This document shows positions 7,380 through 16,259 of a stretch of 64,000 bases of DNA, in pieces. This DNA comes from CAWAPD01 sp963783865 (lineage in GTDB: Bacteria > Actinomycetota > Thermoleophilia > UBA2241). The translations under genes and the position numbers were made by a program. The stretch is taken from contig CAWAPD010000004.1 of NCBI GenBank assembly GCA_963783865.1, positions 186,001 through 250,000 on the forward strand, given 5' to 3'. The notes beneath the pieces were generated by a model. It did no database searches. It had not been told where the DNA came from and saw nothing but the letters and a program-made list of their open reading frames with translations. Every line of letters begins with the position of its first letter. The first letter of the stretch is position 1.

Positions 7380-9048
7380 TCAGATCCAGTTGCGGAACCA
7401 CATCAGGTGCCGGAAGTGCTGCTGCGTGATCGGCAGGTAGATGACGATGGGCAGGAAGGCGAGACAGATCCCGGTGCAGGCGCCGACGACCGCCCAGCCG
7501 ATCGAGGCCCACTGGCGCCGCACGGCCGGCAGCAGGATCAGCGCCGCGACGGCCGCCACGGCGATGACGACGCCCCCGGCCACGAAGCCGCGACCGAGCG
7601 CGGGCGAGATGTCCGACGGCGCCCGCCAGAACAGCCACTCGAAGGCCTTGCCGATGGGGTGCCACAGCAGCGACGTCACACAGGCGGTGACGGCGAACAC
7701 CAGCGCCGGGAGCCAGGCGCGCGTCGGCCAGCGGTCTCCGGAGAGGGCCTGGAACCCCATGGCCAGCATGACCGCCATGAACGGCACGACCGGCGTCATG
7801 TAGTAGATGAACGACGTGCGCGACGTGTCGAGCCACGGCGCGTAGAGGAGAATCACGAGGATCGCGGGCAGGGCCCAGTCCAGCCGGCGGCGGACGATCG
7901 CCGCGACCGGCAGGGCGACGAGGGCGGCGAGCGACGTCCACCAGAAGAACGGGTTGCCGATGCTCACCACGCCGTACACCGGTCCGCGCGTGTCGTCGTA
8001 GGCGTACCAGACCGGCCGGTAGTCGATCAGCCAGGTCCAGGCGTGCGAGGCGTACAGTGTGCACGGCGTGCAGGTGGAAGTTGAAGTACCACATCTCCTT
8101 CTGCATCTGCCACCAGTCTCCGAGGCCGTGGGAGTGCGCGAAGTAGTCGGTGTAGCTGAGCATGTAGATGGCGGCCGGCACCGCCACGAGGAAGGCGGCG
8201 GGCCAGAGGAGGTCCCGCGCCGCCTGCACCAGCCAGCGGCGCCACGGCGCCCGGAGCGAGAGCACGATCACGGCCGCCGCCTCGAGCAGCGCCGCGACCA
8301 GCAGCGCCTGCCACCACGCGGTACGCGTCGCGAGTCCGAGGAGCACCACCGCGGGGAACGCGAGGCACGCCGCGCCGGCGAGGTCGAGCCAGGTCTGTGG
8401 TACCCGCGCGCCCTCGGCCTGCCAGCGCCGGCTCCTGAAGAGGAGCATCAGGAACATGGCCACGACGACCGCCAGCAGACCCGACCACTTGGTCGCCAGC
8501 GCCAGCCCTCCGGCCGCCCCGCAGAGCGCAAGCCATCGCAGGCGGTGGCCGGTCTGCACGTAGCGCAGCGCCAGGTAGACGCAGGCCACGGTGAAGAAGG
8601 CGATGAAGATATCGAGCGTGGCGATCCGCGACTGCGCGATCAGCATCATGTCGGTGGCCGCCAGCATCAGGGCGGCCAGGGCCCAGACTGGTCGCAGGCC
8701 GAGTCGCCGGCCCATCGGATAGACGAACGCCAGCAGGCCCACGCCGACCAGCGCCGACGGCAGGCGCCAGCCCCAGTCGTTGTTGCCCAGGGCGGCGATG
8801 CCGGCGGCGATCAGGAACTTGCCGACCTCAGGGTGCGGCCACGAGATCTCGGTGCCCGCCATCCAGTTGTACTGCGCGGTCGGGCCCAGGTTGCCCTGCA
8901 GGATGGTGTGGGCGTCCTTCGCGTAGTAGACCTCGTCGAACATGTAGCCGTGCGGCTGGCCCAGCCCGTAGATCCGCACGGCGGCCGAGAGCACGAGCAC
9001 GACCACGACAAGCGACGGCACGAGCCATCCGGCCTGCGGTCTCTTCAT
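7380..9048 (-). pseudogene. Protein O-mannosyltransferase (PMT family), split by a frameshift
   Basis: A polytopic membrane enzyme that would transfer mannose from polyprenyl-phosphate-mannose to secreted proteins (GT39). The N-terminal half (from ATG 9048) has FDEVYYAKDA, the conserved DE pair of the first outer loop, and HPEVGKFLIAAG, typical of PMTs. The C-terminal helices, including YMTPVVPFMAVMLAMGFQ and the ending RHLMWFRNWI, are in another frame. The reading frame must change by +1 at about 8055-8062 (around HAVH/LYASHAWTW); 1669 bases is one more than a multiple of three. Either a real one-base insertion has inactivated the gene or there is a sequence error. It is divergent from the secreted protein gene at 9283. 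Confidence 0.82.
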
Positions 9049-9118
9049 GTGCCTGCCGCCTCCCTTGCGTCCGGTCTCGCCGGGCGTCGCCGGCCGTGGC
9101 GCCGGCCGGCCTCACGCA

Positions 9119-9149
9119 AGGCGCGGTCGCCGGCCCGGCGACCGCGCCT
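9119..9149. repeat. 13-bp hairpin between divergent genes
   Basis: 9119-9131 pairs exactly with 9137-9149 around a five-base loop. It lies between two gene starts that point away from each other, so it is not in the place of a terminator. It sits just upstream of the -35 box of the next gene. Confidence 0.65.
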
Positions 9150-9151
9150 AG

Positions 9152-9180
9152 TTGGCACGACCTTCAGCCGCGCCTATTAT
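9152..9180 (+). promoter_or_regulatory. Sigma-70-type promoter for the secreted protein at 9283
   Basis: TTGGCA (9152-9157) and TATTAT (9175-9180) have the ideal 17-base spacing. This AT-rich -10 box stands out in the GC-rich surroundings. The leader to the start codon is about 95 bases. Confidence 0.65.
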
Positions 9181-9282
9181 ACGGTTCAGTCGCACAGGGG
9201 CAGACATGGCGTGACCGCCCGCCTCGGCAGAGCTGGTGCCGGAGCCCGCGCGGTCGCGGCGGAGATCCCGGAGGGAGTGGTC

Positions 9283-10743
9283 ATGGTCCGGACGCACAGG
9301 GTGGTCGTCAGCGCGCTTGCCGCCGTCTTCGCCGTCGCCGTCTTGGCGGCGCCGGCTCCCGCCGCTGCGAGCTCGGGTGCGCCGGTCGAGGTGAAGAACA
9401 CGCCCGCTCCGGGGCTCAACACGCGGGCTGTGGTCGAGACGGAACAGGTCTACCAGCACACGTTCCACGTCACCCACTGGGGCGCCCTGCATTTCGACGT
9501 CACCTACAAGCCCGTCTGGGCCAACGTCCAGGTCTTCCTGATCGGACCGAGCTCCAACACCGGGCTTCCCGGCGTCTTCGAGACGGACCTCTACGACGTC
9601 AACGAAGCTGAGGGGACGCTGTCGTGGTGGGCCGGCGAGCAGGTCATCGACTGGGTGGTCGAACCCGGCCAGCTCGCCAACCAGGCAACGAAGCCCGACC
9701 CGTACTCGACGGCGTCGCCGACCCCCCAGGTGCTCGTCGGAGATTCGTACACCCTCGTCGTCGACTGCCTGAACCAGGGTGTCAGCTCCTTCAAGGTCAC
9801 CGGCTACTCTCCGCAGTACTACACGCCGGACATGCTGGGCGGTGCCGACCAGAGCTGGAGCGCGGCCAACGACCTGCAGGACCCGAGCTGGTACGAGCGC
9901 CGGTTCTCCCACACCGGCGGGAGGCTGCAGGGGCCACCATACGCGGGATCCAACGCCCACTACGTCACGTCGGCCGGCACGGTGACCCAGTGGGTGCGCT
10001 GGCCGATCGACCCGTCGAAGAAGACCTTCACCTACAACGCGACCAGCCCGTGGCTGGGGTACGACCCGGCGCGGCCGTATCTCGGCGAGGTCGACGCCTA
10101 CATCTTCGACGCCGGCCTCTACCTCATGGCGAAGCAGTGGCCTGCCGACTGGGATCCCGCCCATGCCGTGCCGGCGCCGACGGCGTCGCCCTGGCTCGAC
10201 GCGGCCTACGGCGACACCGCCACCTGGGCGGTCCCGGCGCCCGCGCCGGGCGACGAGTTCGCCGGCGAGATCAACCAGCCGGTCTACTGCTATCCCGAGT
10301 TCTGGGTCGCCAACGGGGACCCGTCCGCCATGTACGACGGCTCCGACCCCGCGAAGCTCGCGCAGGGTACGAAGACGTTGAGCGTCCTGCAGGAAGTCAC
10401 CTACCCGGCCAACCTGCAGATCCTCAGCGCTCCGGCCAGGGCCGCGGCGGGCGCGCCGGTGACCTTCTCCGGCACCTTCGGCCTCAACATGGGTGGCACG
10501 GCCGACGGCTGGCAGGACCCCGGCACCGCCGTCTACGTGCAGCTGTTCAGGGGCACGAACCACATCCTCAGGACGTGGGGTCCGTTCAACGTGGGGGCGA
10601 AGGGCGTCTGGAAGGGGACCTTCAAGCCGCCGGCGACGGCGACGGTCAAGTACGCGAAGTACCGCGCCTTCTCGCCGTCGCCACCGCACGTCGCCTACGA
10701 CGAGTACTCGAACGTCAAGAGCCTGCTCGTGCCGCAGCCGTGA
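9283..10743 (+). CDS. Large secreted protein with C-terminal Ig-like domain, family unknown
   Basis: A 486-residue protein with a classical Sec signal peptide (MVRTHRVVVSALAAVFAVAVLAAP, cleavage likely after PAAAS). The mature part is rich in Tyr, Trp, Pro and Asn, with no catalytic motif I recognise. The last 110 residues (from TYPANLQILSAPARAAAGAPVTFSGTF) look like a bacterial Ig-like sandwich. There is no sortase signal or S-layer motif at the C-terminus. ATG 9283 is preceded by GGAGGGAG. The neighbouring mannosyltransferase and second secreted protein suggest a cell-surface or matrix role, possibly as a glycosylated substrate; this is inference. Confidence 0.75.
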   Translation: MVRTHRVVVSALAAVFAVAVLAAPAPAAASSGAPVEVKNTPAPGLNTRAVVETEQVYQHTFHVTHWGALHFDVTYKPVWANVQVFLIGPSSNTGLPGVFETDLYDVNEAEGTLSWWAGEQVIDWVVEPGQLANQATKPDPYSTASPTPQVLVGDSYTLVVDCLNQGVSSFKVTGYSPQYYTPDMLGGADQSWSAANDLQDPSWYERRFSHTGGRLQGPPYAGSNAHYVTSAGTVTQWVRWPIDPSKKTFTYNATSPWLGYDPARPYLGEVDAYIFDAGLYLMAKQWPADWDPAHAVPAPTASPWLDAAYGDTATWAVPAPAPGDEFAGEINQPVYCYPEFWVANGDPSAMYDGSDPAKLAQGTKTLSVLQEVTYPANLQILSAPARAAAGAPVTFSGTFGLNMGGTADGWQDPGTAVYVQLFRGTNHILRTWGPFNVGAKGVWKGTFKPPATATVKYAKYRAFSPSPPHVAYDEYSNVKSLLVPQP

Positions 10744-10822
10744 AGGGTCGGCGGGGGTGTCCATTCGTCTAGGCTCTACGCCTGCACGGCACGGATGATC
10801 GCCGCGAGCGTCACGAGGGTCC

Positions 10823-10851
10823 TTCCCACGAGCGGGTTGATTCAGTAGTAT
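10823..10851 (+). promoter_or_regulatory. Possible promoter for the frameshifted surface protein
   Basis: TTCCCA (10823-10828) and TAGTAT (10846-10851) are spaced by 17 bases. The leader to ATG 11017 would be about 160 bases long. Confidence 0.35.
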
Positions 10852-10945
10852 GGGGCACACTTCCTGTGGGGGGCGCGTAGGACTGCGCCCATAGGAGCAC
10901 GTTGGGGATACAGAAAGGGGGCTGGTCTCTCGATCAGGTTTCCGG

Positions 10946-10979
10946 CTCGCGGAGCGCGGTGCTGCGCTTGCTCCGCGAG
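10946..10979 (+). promoter_or_regulatory. Hairpin in the leader of the surface protein gene
   Basis: A perfect 10-bp stem (10946-10955 with 10970-10979), with a possible inner 3-bp stem, lies 38 bases before ATG 11017 and 21 bases before the AAGGAG ribosome site. It could influence translation or transcript stability. It does not match a riboswitch class that I know. Confidence 0.45.
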
Positions 10980-11016
10980 TTCCGTTTCGCAGTCAGGCGA
11001 AAGGAGCTTGGGCACG

Positions 11017-13348
11017 ATGGAACGTCGCTTACTGATTCTGGTGCTGGTCGTCGTCTGCGCGATCACGTTCTTCGCGCTGGTCGGCGCCGCACACGCGAGC
11101 TTCACGGCCGCGCCGTACTCGACGACGCGCGTCTCCATCTGGGAGAACGACGCGCTCGTCTACCCGTTCCACAACACCGCCACCAACTACTTCTATCCGT
11201 GTCAGGGTCTGGTACTGGCCCATCGGGACGACCGGAGCGCCCACGAGCGCGAGCGACACCACGAACATCAGCACCACGGCGAACAACCACGTGCCCAACA
11301 CCCTGTCGCGCGTGGTCTGGCCCTATGCCGCGGTGAACTTCACCATCCAGAGCAGCCTGGGCTGGGGCGATCCCACCAACCGGCCCAACGGCGACATCGA
11401 GGATGCCGACAACGACGCCGGCACCGAGGGCACCGCGAACATGTACGACATCACGCAGAACCCGTTGACCTTCACGTCGGCCGAGAGGTGGCCGGGGAAC
11501 ACGACCACCACGATGGCGGCCCACACCACCGCTCCGATCTGGACGGTGCCGACCGGCTCGTGGTTCTGGGTCACCGTGATGCCGTACGTGAACGACTGCG
11601 TGTTCTACCTGTACATCCAGCGCAGCACCGACGGTACGACCTGGAGCGACCTCACGTCGTCCTTCGTGCCCACGAACCTGAGCGCGACCCCCGGTCGCTA
11701 CGTCGGCAAGCTGTACTCGGGGTCCGGCTTCCAGTGGATCGGCTATACGCAGCCGAACACCCCGAGCTACCAGAACGACGCCTACATGCAGCAGAGCATC
11801 TGGTTCCCCGGCTACCTGTCGACCGGCGGCGGGACGTCGTGGGGCACCAGCGTCTGGAGCACGGCCAACAACACCGCCGACGTGTCCGCGCAGAGCGGCA
11901 GCAACAACGCCAAGCGCGCTCTGGCGCCCGACGCGGCCGGCGAGTGGCCGAGCGACGACATCGTCTACGAGTACAATAGCGGCTGGACGCCCGTCCCGGT
12001 CACCACCGACACCGGGACCGGCACGGACGCCGACCACGCCTTGGCGAACATCAGCCAGGTGTCCAACGCCGACGGCGGGGACTCGACGACCGAAGCGCCC
12101 ATCTGGACCATCCACGAGCCGCAGATCTGGAACGTCGCCTGGCGCGGCGCGCCGGCTCCCACCTACACGCCGGCCGTGCCGGGGGGCGCACCGGCGACCT
12201 ACGCCAACATCTGGCCGCTGTGGACCAAGGCCAACGTGTCGCCCTACGACTACCCGCAGCCGGGTGTCACCACCGACACGTACGCCATGGGGCCGAACGC
12301 TGATGGTACGGCCAACGCATGGTTCAACCAGTGGCACGCCTACATGGTCTACGGCTTCCTGCAGAACTACTCTGCCGCGCCTCAGGTGGCCTACTACCCG
12401 GGCTCGGTCGACAGCAACGCGACCGAGACCTTCAGCGGCAACAACCTGACCGGGTTCGGCGGCATGGCGGGCGTCACCGGTGACCGCAGCACGAGGGTCC
12501 ACATCACGGCGCTCCAGGTCAACGCCGCCAGCGCCAGGAGCAACCGGTTCGTGTGGTACGCGTCCAAGGGCCCGTACGGCGGCTACGCGTACGTCTATCT
12601 CAACCAGACGTTCCAGCACGATCCGACCGTGACGCCGGCAGCGGGCACTCCGTCGCCGACGGCGACGATCAACCTGTACAACGCTACCGACCAGGACAAC
12701 GTGCCCGTGTACACGATCTCGCCGCTGCCGGCGAACACCAACTCCATCGACATCATGGGTTGGGACATGAAAGCTGCTACCCAGTCGACGCCGGCAGGAT
12801 CAGGCGGCACGTTCGTCTACCACGACGCCTACACGGTCGGACCCGACACCATCACGGCCACGGACTGGCAGGCCTCACCCGGCCCGCAGGCGACGGCCAC
12901 GACGGTCAGCTTCCCGAACCTGCGCTTCGAGAACAACACCGACGGTCAGACGCAGTACTACTGGCCGGTGCTGCAGGGTTCGCAATACAACCGCGTCGGC
13001 ACCACCTACCCGGCCGACGTCTCTTGGTGCTCGTCGACGCGCAGCGCCTGCGCTCTCGCCTTCCAGGGCACCTCGATCACGTACTTCTACGTCAAGAGGC
13101 CCAACGCCGGCACGGCCAACGTCTACATCGACGGCGTCTTGATGGGCCAGGTCAACGAGTACAACGCGAGTGAGTTGACCAACCAGTCCGTCACGTACAA
13201 CACGCTACCGGTGACCACCACGACGCTCGGCGACTGGCACATGATCCTCATCCGCAACTCGGGGATCAAGGGAGGCGGCGGAGGCTACCGCATCTACCTC
13301 GACGGGTTCGCGGTGCCGAGCGGCGCGTCGGTGACGCTCGACAACTGA
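11017..13348 (+). CDS. Large secreted surface protein, frameshifted near the 5' end
   Basis: The signal peptide (MERRLLILVLVVVCAITFFALVGAAHA) begins at ATG 11017 with AAGGAG at 11001-11006. After about 62 residues (NTATNYFYPCQ) the coding pattern moves to the next frame (VWYWPIGTTGAPTSASDTTN) and then runs unbroken to 13348. The total, 2332 bases, is one base more than 777 codons. The GGG at 11205-11207 is the likely site of an extra base. A shorter product could start at GTG 11291 but would lack the signal peptide. The mature protein is about 740 residues, rich in Asn, Thr, Tyr and Trp, with no Lys/Arg-rich domains, and resembles adhesin or S-layer-like proteins in composition only. No known domain was recognised. 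Confidence 0.65.
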
Positions 13349-13387
13349 GGACCGAAAGAAGCACCATAGAAAGCCACCGGCAGCACC

Positions 13388-14461
13388 GTGGCTGACAGAG
13401 TGAGCGACGAACGGCGAGGAGCCCGTCCCATCCGGGACGGGCTCCTCGCGCGTGCCAAGGGGGCGCTCATCCCCCTGCACGTCACCCTCGAGCTGACGCG
13501 GCGCTGCAATCTGAGCTGCGTCCACTGCTACCTGCCGCCCGACCGCGGTCTGGAGCTTCCACTCGAGCGCTGGCTGGGGCTGGTCGACGAGATCGCCGAC
13601 CTGGGGTGCCTCACCATGACCCTGACGGGCGGTGAGATCGCCCTGCGCGAGGGCTGGCTGCGGGTGGCGGCCCGGGCGAGGTCGCGGGGGATCCTCGCCG
13701 GCGCGACCACGAGCGGCACGCGGTTCACCGAGGCCGATCTCGACGACATCGCCGCGGCCGGCCTGTCACGGGTCAGCGTCAGCGTCTACAGCGCGACTCC
13801 CGGGCGCCACGACGCGGTGACCGGCGTGCCGGGGTCGTTCGAGGCCTCGGTGCGGACGCTGCGGGGGCTGGTCGCGCGAGGCGTGCGCTGCCGGATCCTG
13901 ACCGTGCTGATGCCCGAGACGCTCGGCGGCTACGGTGCGGTCCTCGACCTCGCCGCCGAGCTCGGCTGCGACTTCCAGCTCGACCCCACGGTTGCGCCGC
14001 GCGCCGACGGGTCGACCGACGTGCTCGTCCACCGCGTCGCCGCCGCCGATCTGGCCCAGGTGCTGGCGGACCGGCGCCTGTTCGACCTCGCGCCGGACCG
14101 GTCCGACCCGGACCGACGGCCGGTGGTGCGCGAACGCAAGGCGAACTGCGGCGCCGGCGCGACCTCGGCGTTCGTCGAAGCGACGGGCGACGTGCTGCCC
14201 TGCATGGGCTTCAGGCCCGGCCTCGGCAACGTGCGGGTCACGCCGTTCGCCACCGTCTGGCGGAGCGAGGCCGCCGACGAGCACCGTCGTACTGTGGCCA
14301 GGGCATTGCTTGCCTGCGACGGGTGTGATTTACTCTCGGACTGTGAATCGCGCTGCATGCGCCTTGCGCTGGCCGAAGACGGGGACGTCCTCGGCCCCAG
14401 TTCGAGGGCGTGCGAGATGGCAGGTACGATCCGGGGCCTGCGATCCACGGCGAAGACCTGA
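13388..14461 (+). CDS. Radical SAM/SPASM peptide maturase
   Basis: A 357-residue enzyme with the radical SAM signature CNLSCVHC (Cys40, Cys44, Cys47), then the GGE motif in TLTGGEIALREGW. A C-terminal SPASM-type cysteine region follows: NCGAGATSAFVEATGDVLPCMGF, then CDGCDLLSDCESRC. This layout is that of PqqE and sactipeptide/ranthipeptide maturases, which use auxiliary Fe-S clusters to modify a ribosomal peptide. A 47-residue peptide gene begins 36 bases downstream and a PqqD-like gene further on, so it very likely modifies that peptide. GTG 13388 is a weak start without a clear ribosome site; GTG 13400 is an alternative. A 16-bp inverted repeat (13414-13449) lies near the start. Confidence 0.88.
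   Translation: MADRVSDERRGARPIRDGLLARAKGALIPLHVTLELTRRCNLSCVHCYLPPDRGLELPLERWLGLVDEIADLGCLTMTLTGGEIALREGWLRVAARARSRGILAGATTSGTRFTEADLDDIAAAGLSRVSVSVYSATPGRHDAVTGVPGSFEASVRTLRGLVARGVRCRILTVLMPETLGGYGAVLDLAAELGCDFQLDPTVAPRADGSTDVLVHRVAAADLAQVLADRRLFDLAPDRSDPDRRPVVRERKANCGAGATSAFVEATGDVLPCMGFRPGLGNVRVTPFATVWRSEAADEHRRTVARALLACDGCDLLSDCESRCMRLALAEDGDVLGPSSRACEMAGTIRGLRSTAKT
13414..13449 (+). repeat. 16-bp perfect inverted repeat at the 5' end of the maturase gene
   Basis: 13414-13429 pairs exactly with 13434-13449 around the loop ATCC, codons 9 to 21 of the gene. Its closeness to the start codon means it could affect translation. Confidence 0.85.
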
Positions 14462-14497
14462 GCGATCTTGACCGTACTGATGGGGAGGAGCCAGAGG

Positions 14498-14641
14498 ATG
14501 GGGACCGACGCCTACGAGAAGCCTTCCTTCGAGAGCGAGGAGATCTTCGAGACTCTCGCGACCGGCTGCAACCTGGCCGACACCGGCGAGACGGAGTGCA
14601 GCCCCGGCGCGAAGGGTGGCCCCCTCAACACGTCGCTGTAG
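14498..14641 (+). CDS. RiPP precursor peptide (47 residues)
   Basis: A small gene with a strong ribosome site (GGAGGAG, 14484-14490) seven bases before ATG 14498. An in-frame ATG at 14480 is less well placed. The peptide has an acidic N-terminal leader beginning MGTDAYEKPSFESEE. Its Tyr-x-x-Pro-x-Phe is like the YxxPxL motif bound by the PqqD-like B1 protein in lasso peptide systems. After IFETLATG comes a putative core with two cysteines (CNLADTGETEC), a Gly/Pro-rich part (SPGAKGGP) and the end LNTSL. It sits between the radical SAM enzyme and the kinase-like, PqqD and peptidase genes. I know of no described family with this core. Leader and core boundaries are inference. Confidence 0.85.
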   Translation: MGTDAYEKPSFESEEIFETLATGCNLADTGETECSPGAKGGPLNTSL

Positions 14642-14653
14642 CTCGTTCCATCC

Positions 14654-14683
14654 GTCCCTCGGGCCGCCGGCGGCGGCCGGGAC
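14654..14683 (+). terminator. Hairpin after the precursor gene (possible attenuator)
   Basis: A 12-bp stem with a three-base bulge (14654-14658 and 14662-14668 pairing with 14672-14683) follows the precursor stop by 12 bases. In RiPP operons such hairpins often let the precursor be made in excess over the enzymes. There is no T-run, so partial termination or 3' end protection are both possible. Confidence 0.5.
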
Positions 14684-14709
14684 GTGGCCTGACCTGATGT
14701 GATCCGCGC

Positions 14710-15534
14710 GTGAACGAACGATCTTTCTGTCTGGGACCCTTGACGGTACGCGTCGAGGGTCTCGACTTTTCTCTGCACGCCGGCGGCGTGCTGCTCGACG
14801 ACTGGACGGCGAAGGGATCGCCCGACGTCGTCGTGGAGTTGTCACACGGGGCGCGAGAGCGCGACGAGTGGGTGACGTCTCGCGTCGAGGAGGTGGCGGT
14901 CGCCGCGGCCGGCCGCCGTGTCGACATGCGGCTGACGGAGTGGGCGGCGACCTTCGATCTCGAAGGTCGCCGCGTCGGCGCCCGTCTCGAAGGTCCCTGG
15001 CCCGGGGCCGTGGACTCGCTTCTCAAGATCACGGCCCAGCTCTTCGCCCTCGACCTGCGCCGCGGCCTGCCGCTGCACGCCGCCGCCGTCGTGCGCGGCG
15101 GCGGCGGCGTTGTCCTCGCCGGGCGCTCGGGCGCCGGCAAGACGACGGCCGCCAGGCTGTCGCTGCAGGCCGGCGCGCGGGTCCTCAACGAGGAGTTGTG
15201 CATGGCCGCGCTCGAGGGCGGCGAGCCACGGATCTACCGGCTGCCGTTCAAGGAGCGCAGCAGGCTGGGCGACGGCCCGCCGTCGGCCCCGCTGCTGCGC
15301 ATCTACGCGCTCGTGCAGGACGACCACGACGCGGTCGAGGACCTGGCCGCCCCCGAAGCGTACCGCCGGCTCGCCACCGTGGCCTCCATCGGCGTGCGAA
15401 AGGGCCCGTTCATGCGAGCCGCCGACGAGCTCATCGCCGCGCTCGTCGAGGCGGTGCCGGTCAAGCTGCTACACTTCCGCCGGTCCCCGTCGTTCTGGGA
15501 CGCGATCGACGCCGACCTGAGAGGAGGGTCGTGA
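14710..15534 (+). CDS. HPr kinase-like (HprK-related) protein of the RiPP locus
   Basis: A 274-residue protein with the HprK-type core: PLHAAAVVRGG (the conserved LHAA) followed by the P-loop GRSGAGKT at residues 138-145. The N-terminal HprK domain is replaced by an unrelated beta-rich region. HprK-related kinases occur next to PqqD-like proteins in several peptide systems, and in some lasso peptide clusters they phosphorylate the peptide. The Ser/Thr-containing tail of the precursor could be a target; this is inference. Start GTG 14710; the stop overlaps the PqqD start as GTGA, showing tight coupling. Two inverted repeats (14944-14973, 15077-15107) lie within it. Confidence 0.8.
   Translation: MNERSFCLGPLTVRVEGLDFSLHAGGVLLDDWTAKGSPDVVVELSHGARERDEWVTSRVEEVAVAAAGRRVDMRLTEWAATFDLEGRRVGARLEGPWPGAVDSLLKITAQLFALDLRRGLPLHAAAVVRGGGGVVLAGRSGAGKTTAARLSLQAGARVLNEELCMAALEGGEPRIYRLPFKERSRLGDGPPSAPLLRIYALVQDDHDAVEDLAAPEAYRRLATVASIGVRKGPFMRAADELIAALVEAVPVKLLHFRRSPSFWDAIDADLRGGS
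14944..14973. repeat. 13-bp perfect inverted repeat in the HprK-like gene
   Basis: 14944-14956 pairs exactly with 14961-14973 around the loop ATCT. A second, 12-bp repeat with a seven-base loop lies at 15077-15107 in the same gene. Confidence 0.8.
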
Positions 15535-15806
15535 TCGGACTCAGCGACACCATCGCGCGCAACCCCGACGCGTTCTCGCGCACGATCCAGGACATGCAGA
15601 TCGTCCTCCACAGCCGGACCAGCGAGCTGCACTCGTTCAACCCGGTCGCGGGCCGCGTCTGGGAGCTGATCGACGGCACGCGGACCGCCGGGGAGATCAT
15701 CGACGCGATCGTCGACCAGTACGACGTGGAGCGCGAGACGGCGCGCGTCGACGTCCTCGACCTGCTCGAGCGGCTGGCCGACAAGCAGCTCATCGTCGTC
15801 ACATGA
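15531..15806 (+). CDS. PqqD-like RiPP leader-recognition protein
   Basis: A 91-residue stand-alone PqqD-like protein. The central pattern LHSRTSELHSFNPVAGRVWELIDGTRTAGEIIDAI is the winged-helix RiPP recognition element: a value after a beta hairpin, then N-x-x-A/G-x-x-x-W-x-L-I-D-G, then a helix. Such proteins bind the leader peptide and bring it to the modifying enzyme. GTG 15531 overlaps the kinase stop, and its own stop overlaps the next start (ATGA), so the three genes form one translation unit. It may bind the YEKPSF part of the precursor. Confidence 0.88.
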   Translation: MIGLSDTIARNPDAFSRTIQDMQIVLHSRTSELHSFNPVAGRVWELIDGTRTAGEIIDAIVDQYDVERETARVDVLDLLERLADKQLIVVT

Positions 15807-16249
15807 GCCACGGCGACGGCGCCGGCGCCGCGCCGCTCGCAGCGGCGCGCGACGGCGCCGAGGCCGCCGCCGCCGTCGCCCGTCAGGGCTACACCTACGT
15901 TCGTGTGACCGGCGCGAGCATGGAACCCACGCTGAAGGACGGCGACGTGCTGCGCATCGAACCGGTCGGCGCGCCGGCGATCGGCGACCTCGTCACCTAC
16001 GCAGACCCGGCGGGAACGTTGGTGACTCACCGCGTGCGCGGGTTGACGCGGCGCGAGCTGCTGTGTCGAGGCGACGCCCGGGCGCATCCTGACCCCCCCG
16101 TGCCGCGCGACGCCGTCGTGGGGCGCGTCACGGCCGTGTGCGGCCGTGACGCGCGCATCGACGGCCCCTTCGTGCGCCTCCGTGCCTGGCTGCGCAGGGC
16201 GCGCACCCGGGGCGGCGCGGCAGCGCGCCGGCTGAGAGGCGGCGGGTGA
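15803..16249 (+). CDS. S24/S26-family serine peptidase, soluble, probable leader peptidase
   Basis: A 148-residue protein with VTGASMEPTLKDGDVL, where Ser39 is the expected nucleophile. The second motif, LVTHRVRG, has His76 where bacterial type I signal peptidases have Lys; a Ser-His dyad is found in SipW-like and archaeal enzymes. No transmembrane helix is visible at either end, so it is probably cytoplasmic or peripheral, unlike true signal peptidases. Removal of the RiPP leader is a reasonable role from context. A 14-bp inverted repeat lies at 16123-16154. The gene ends 10 bases from the convergent cobalamin radical SAM gene. Confidence 0.78.
   Translation: MSHGDGAGAAPLAAARDGAEAAAAVARQGYTYVRVTGASMEPTLKDGDVLRIEPVGAPAIGDLVTYADPAGTLVTHRVRGLTRRELLCRGDARAHPDPPVPRDAVVGRVTAVCGRDARIDGPFVRLRAWLRRARTRGGAAARRLRGGG
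16123..16154. repeat. 14-bp perfect inverted repeat in the peptidase gene
   Basis: 16123-16136 pairs exactly with 16141-16154 around the loop TGTG, inside the coding sequence. Confidence 0.8.
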
Positions 16250-16259
16250 GCGGTGCGGG

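Noticed and set aside
10858..11016. Possible riboswitch in the long leader of the surface protein gene
   Set aside because: Only a simple hairpin is seen; conserved bases of c-di-GMP, cobalamin or other known classes could not be matched.
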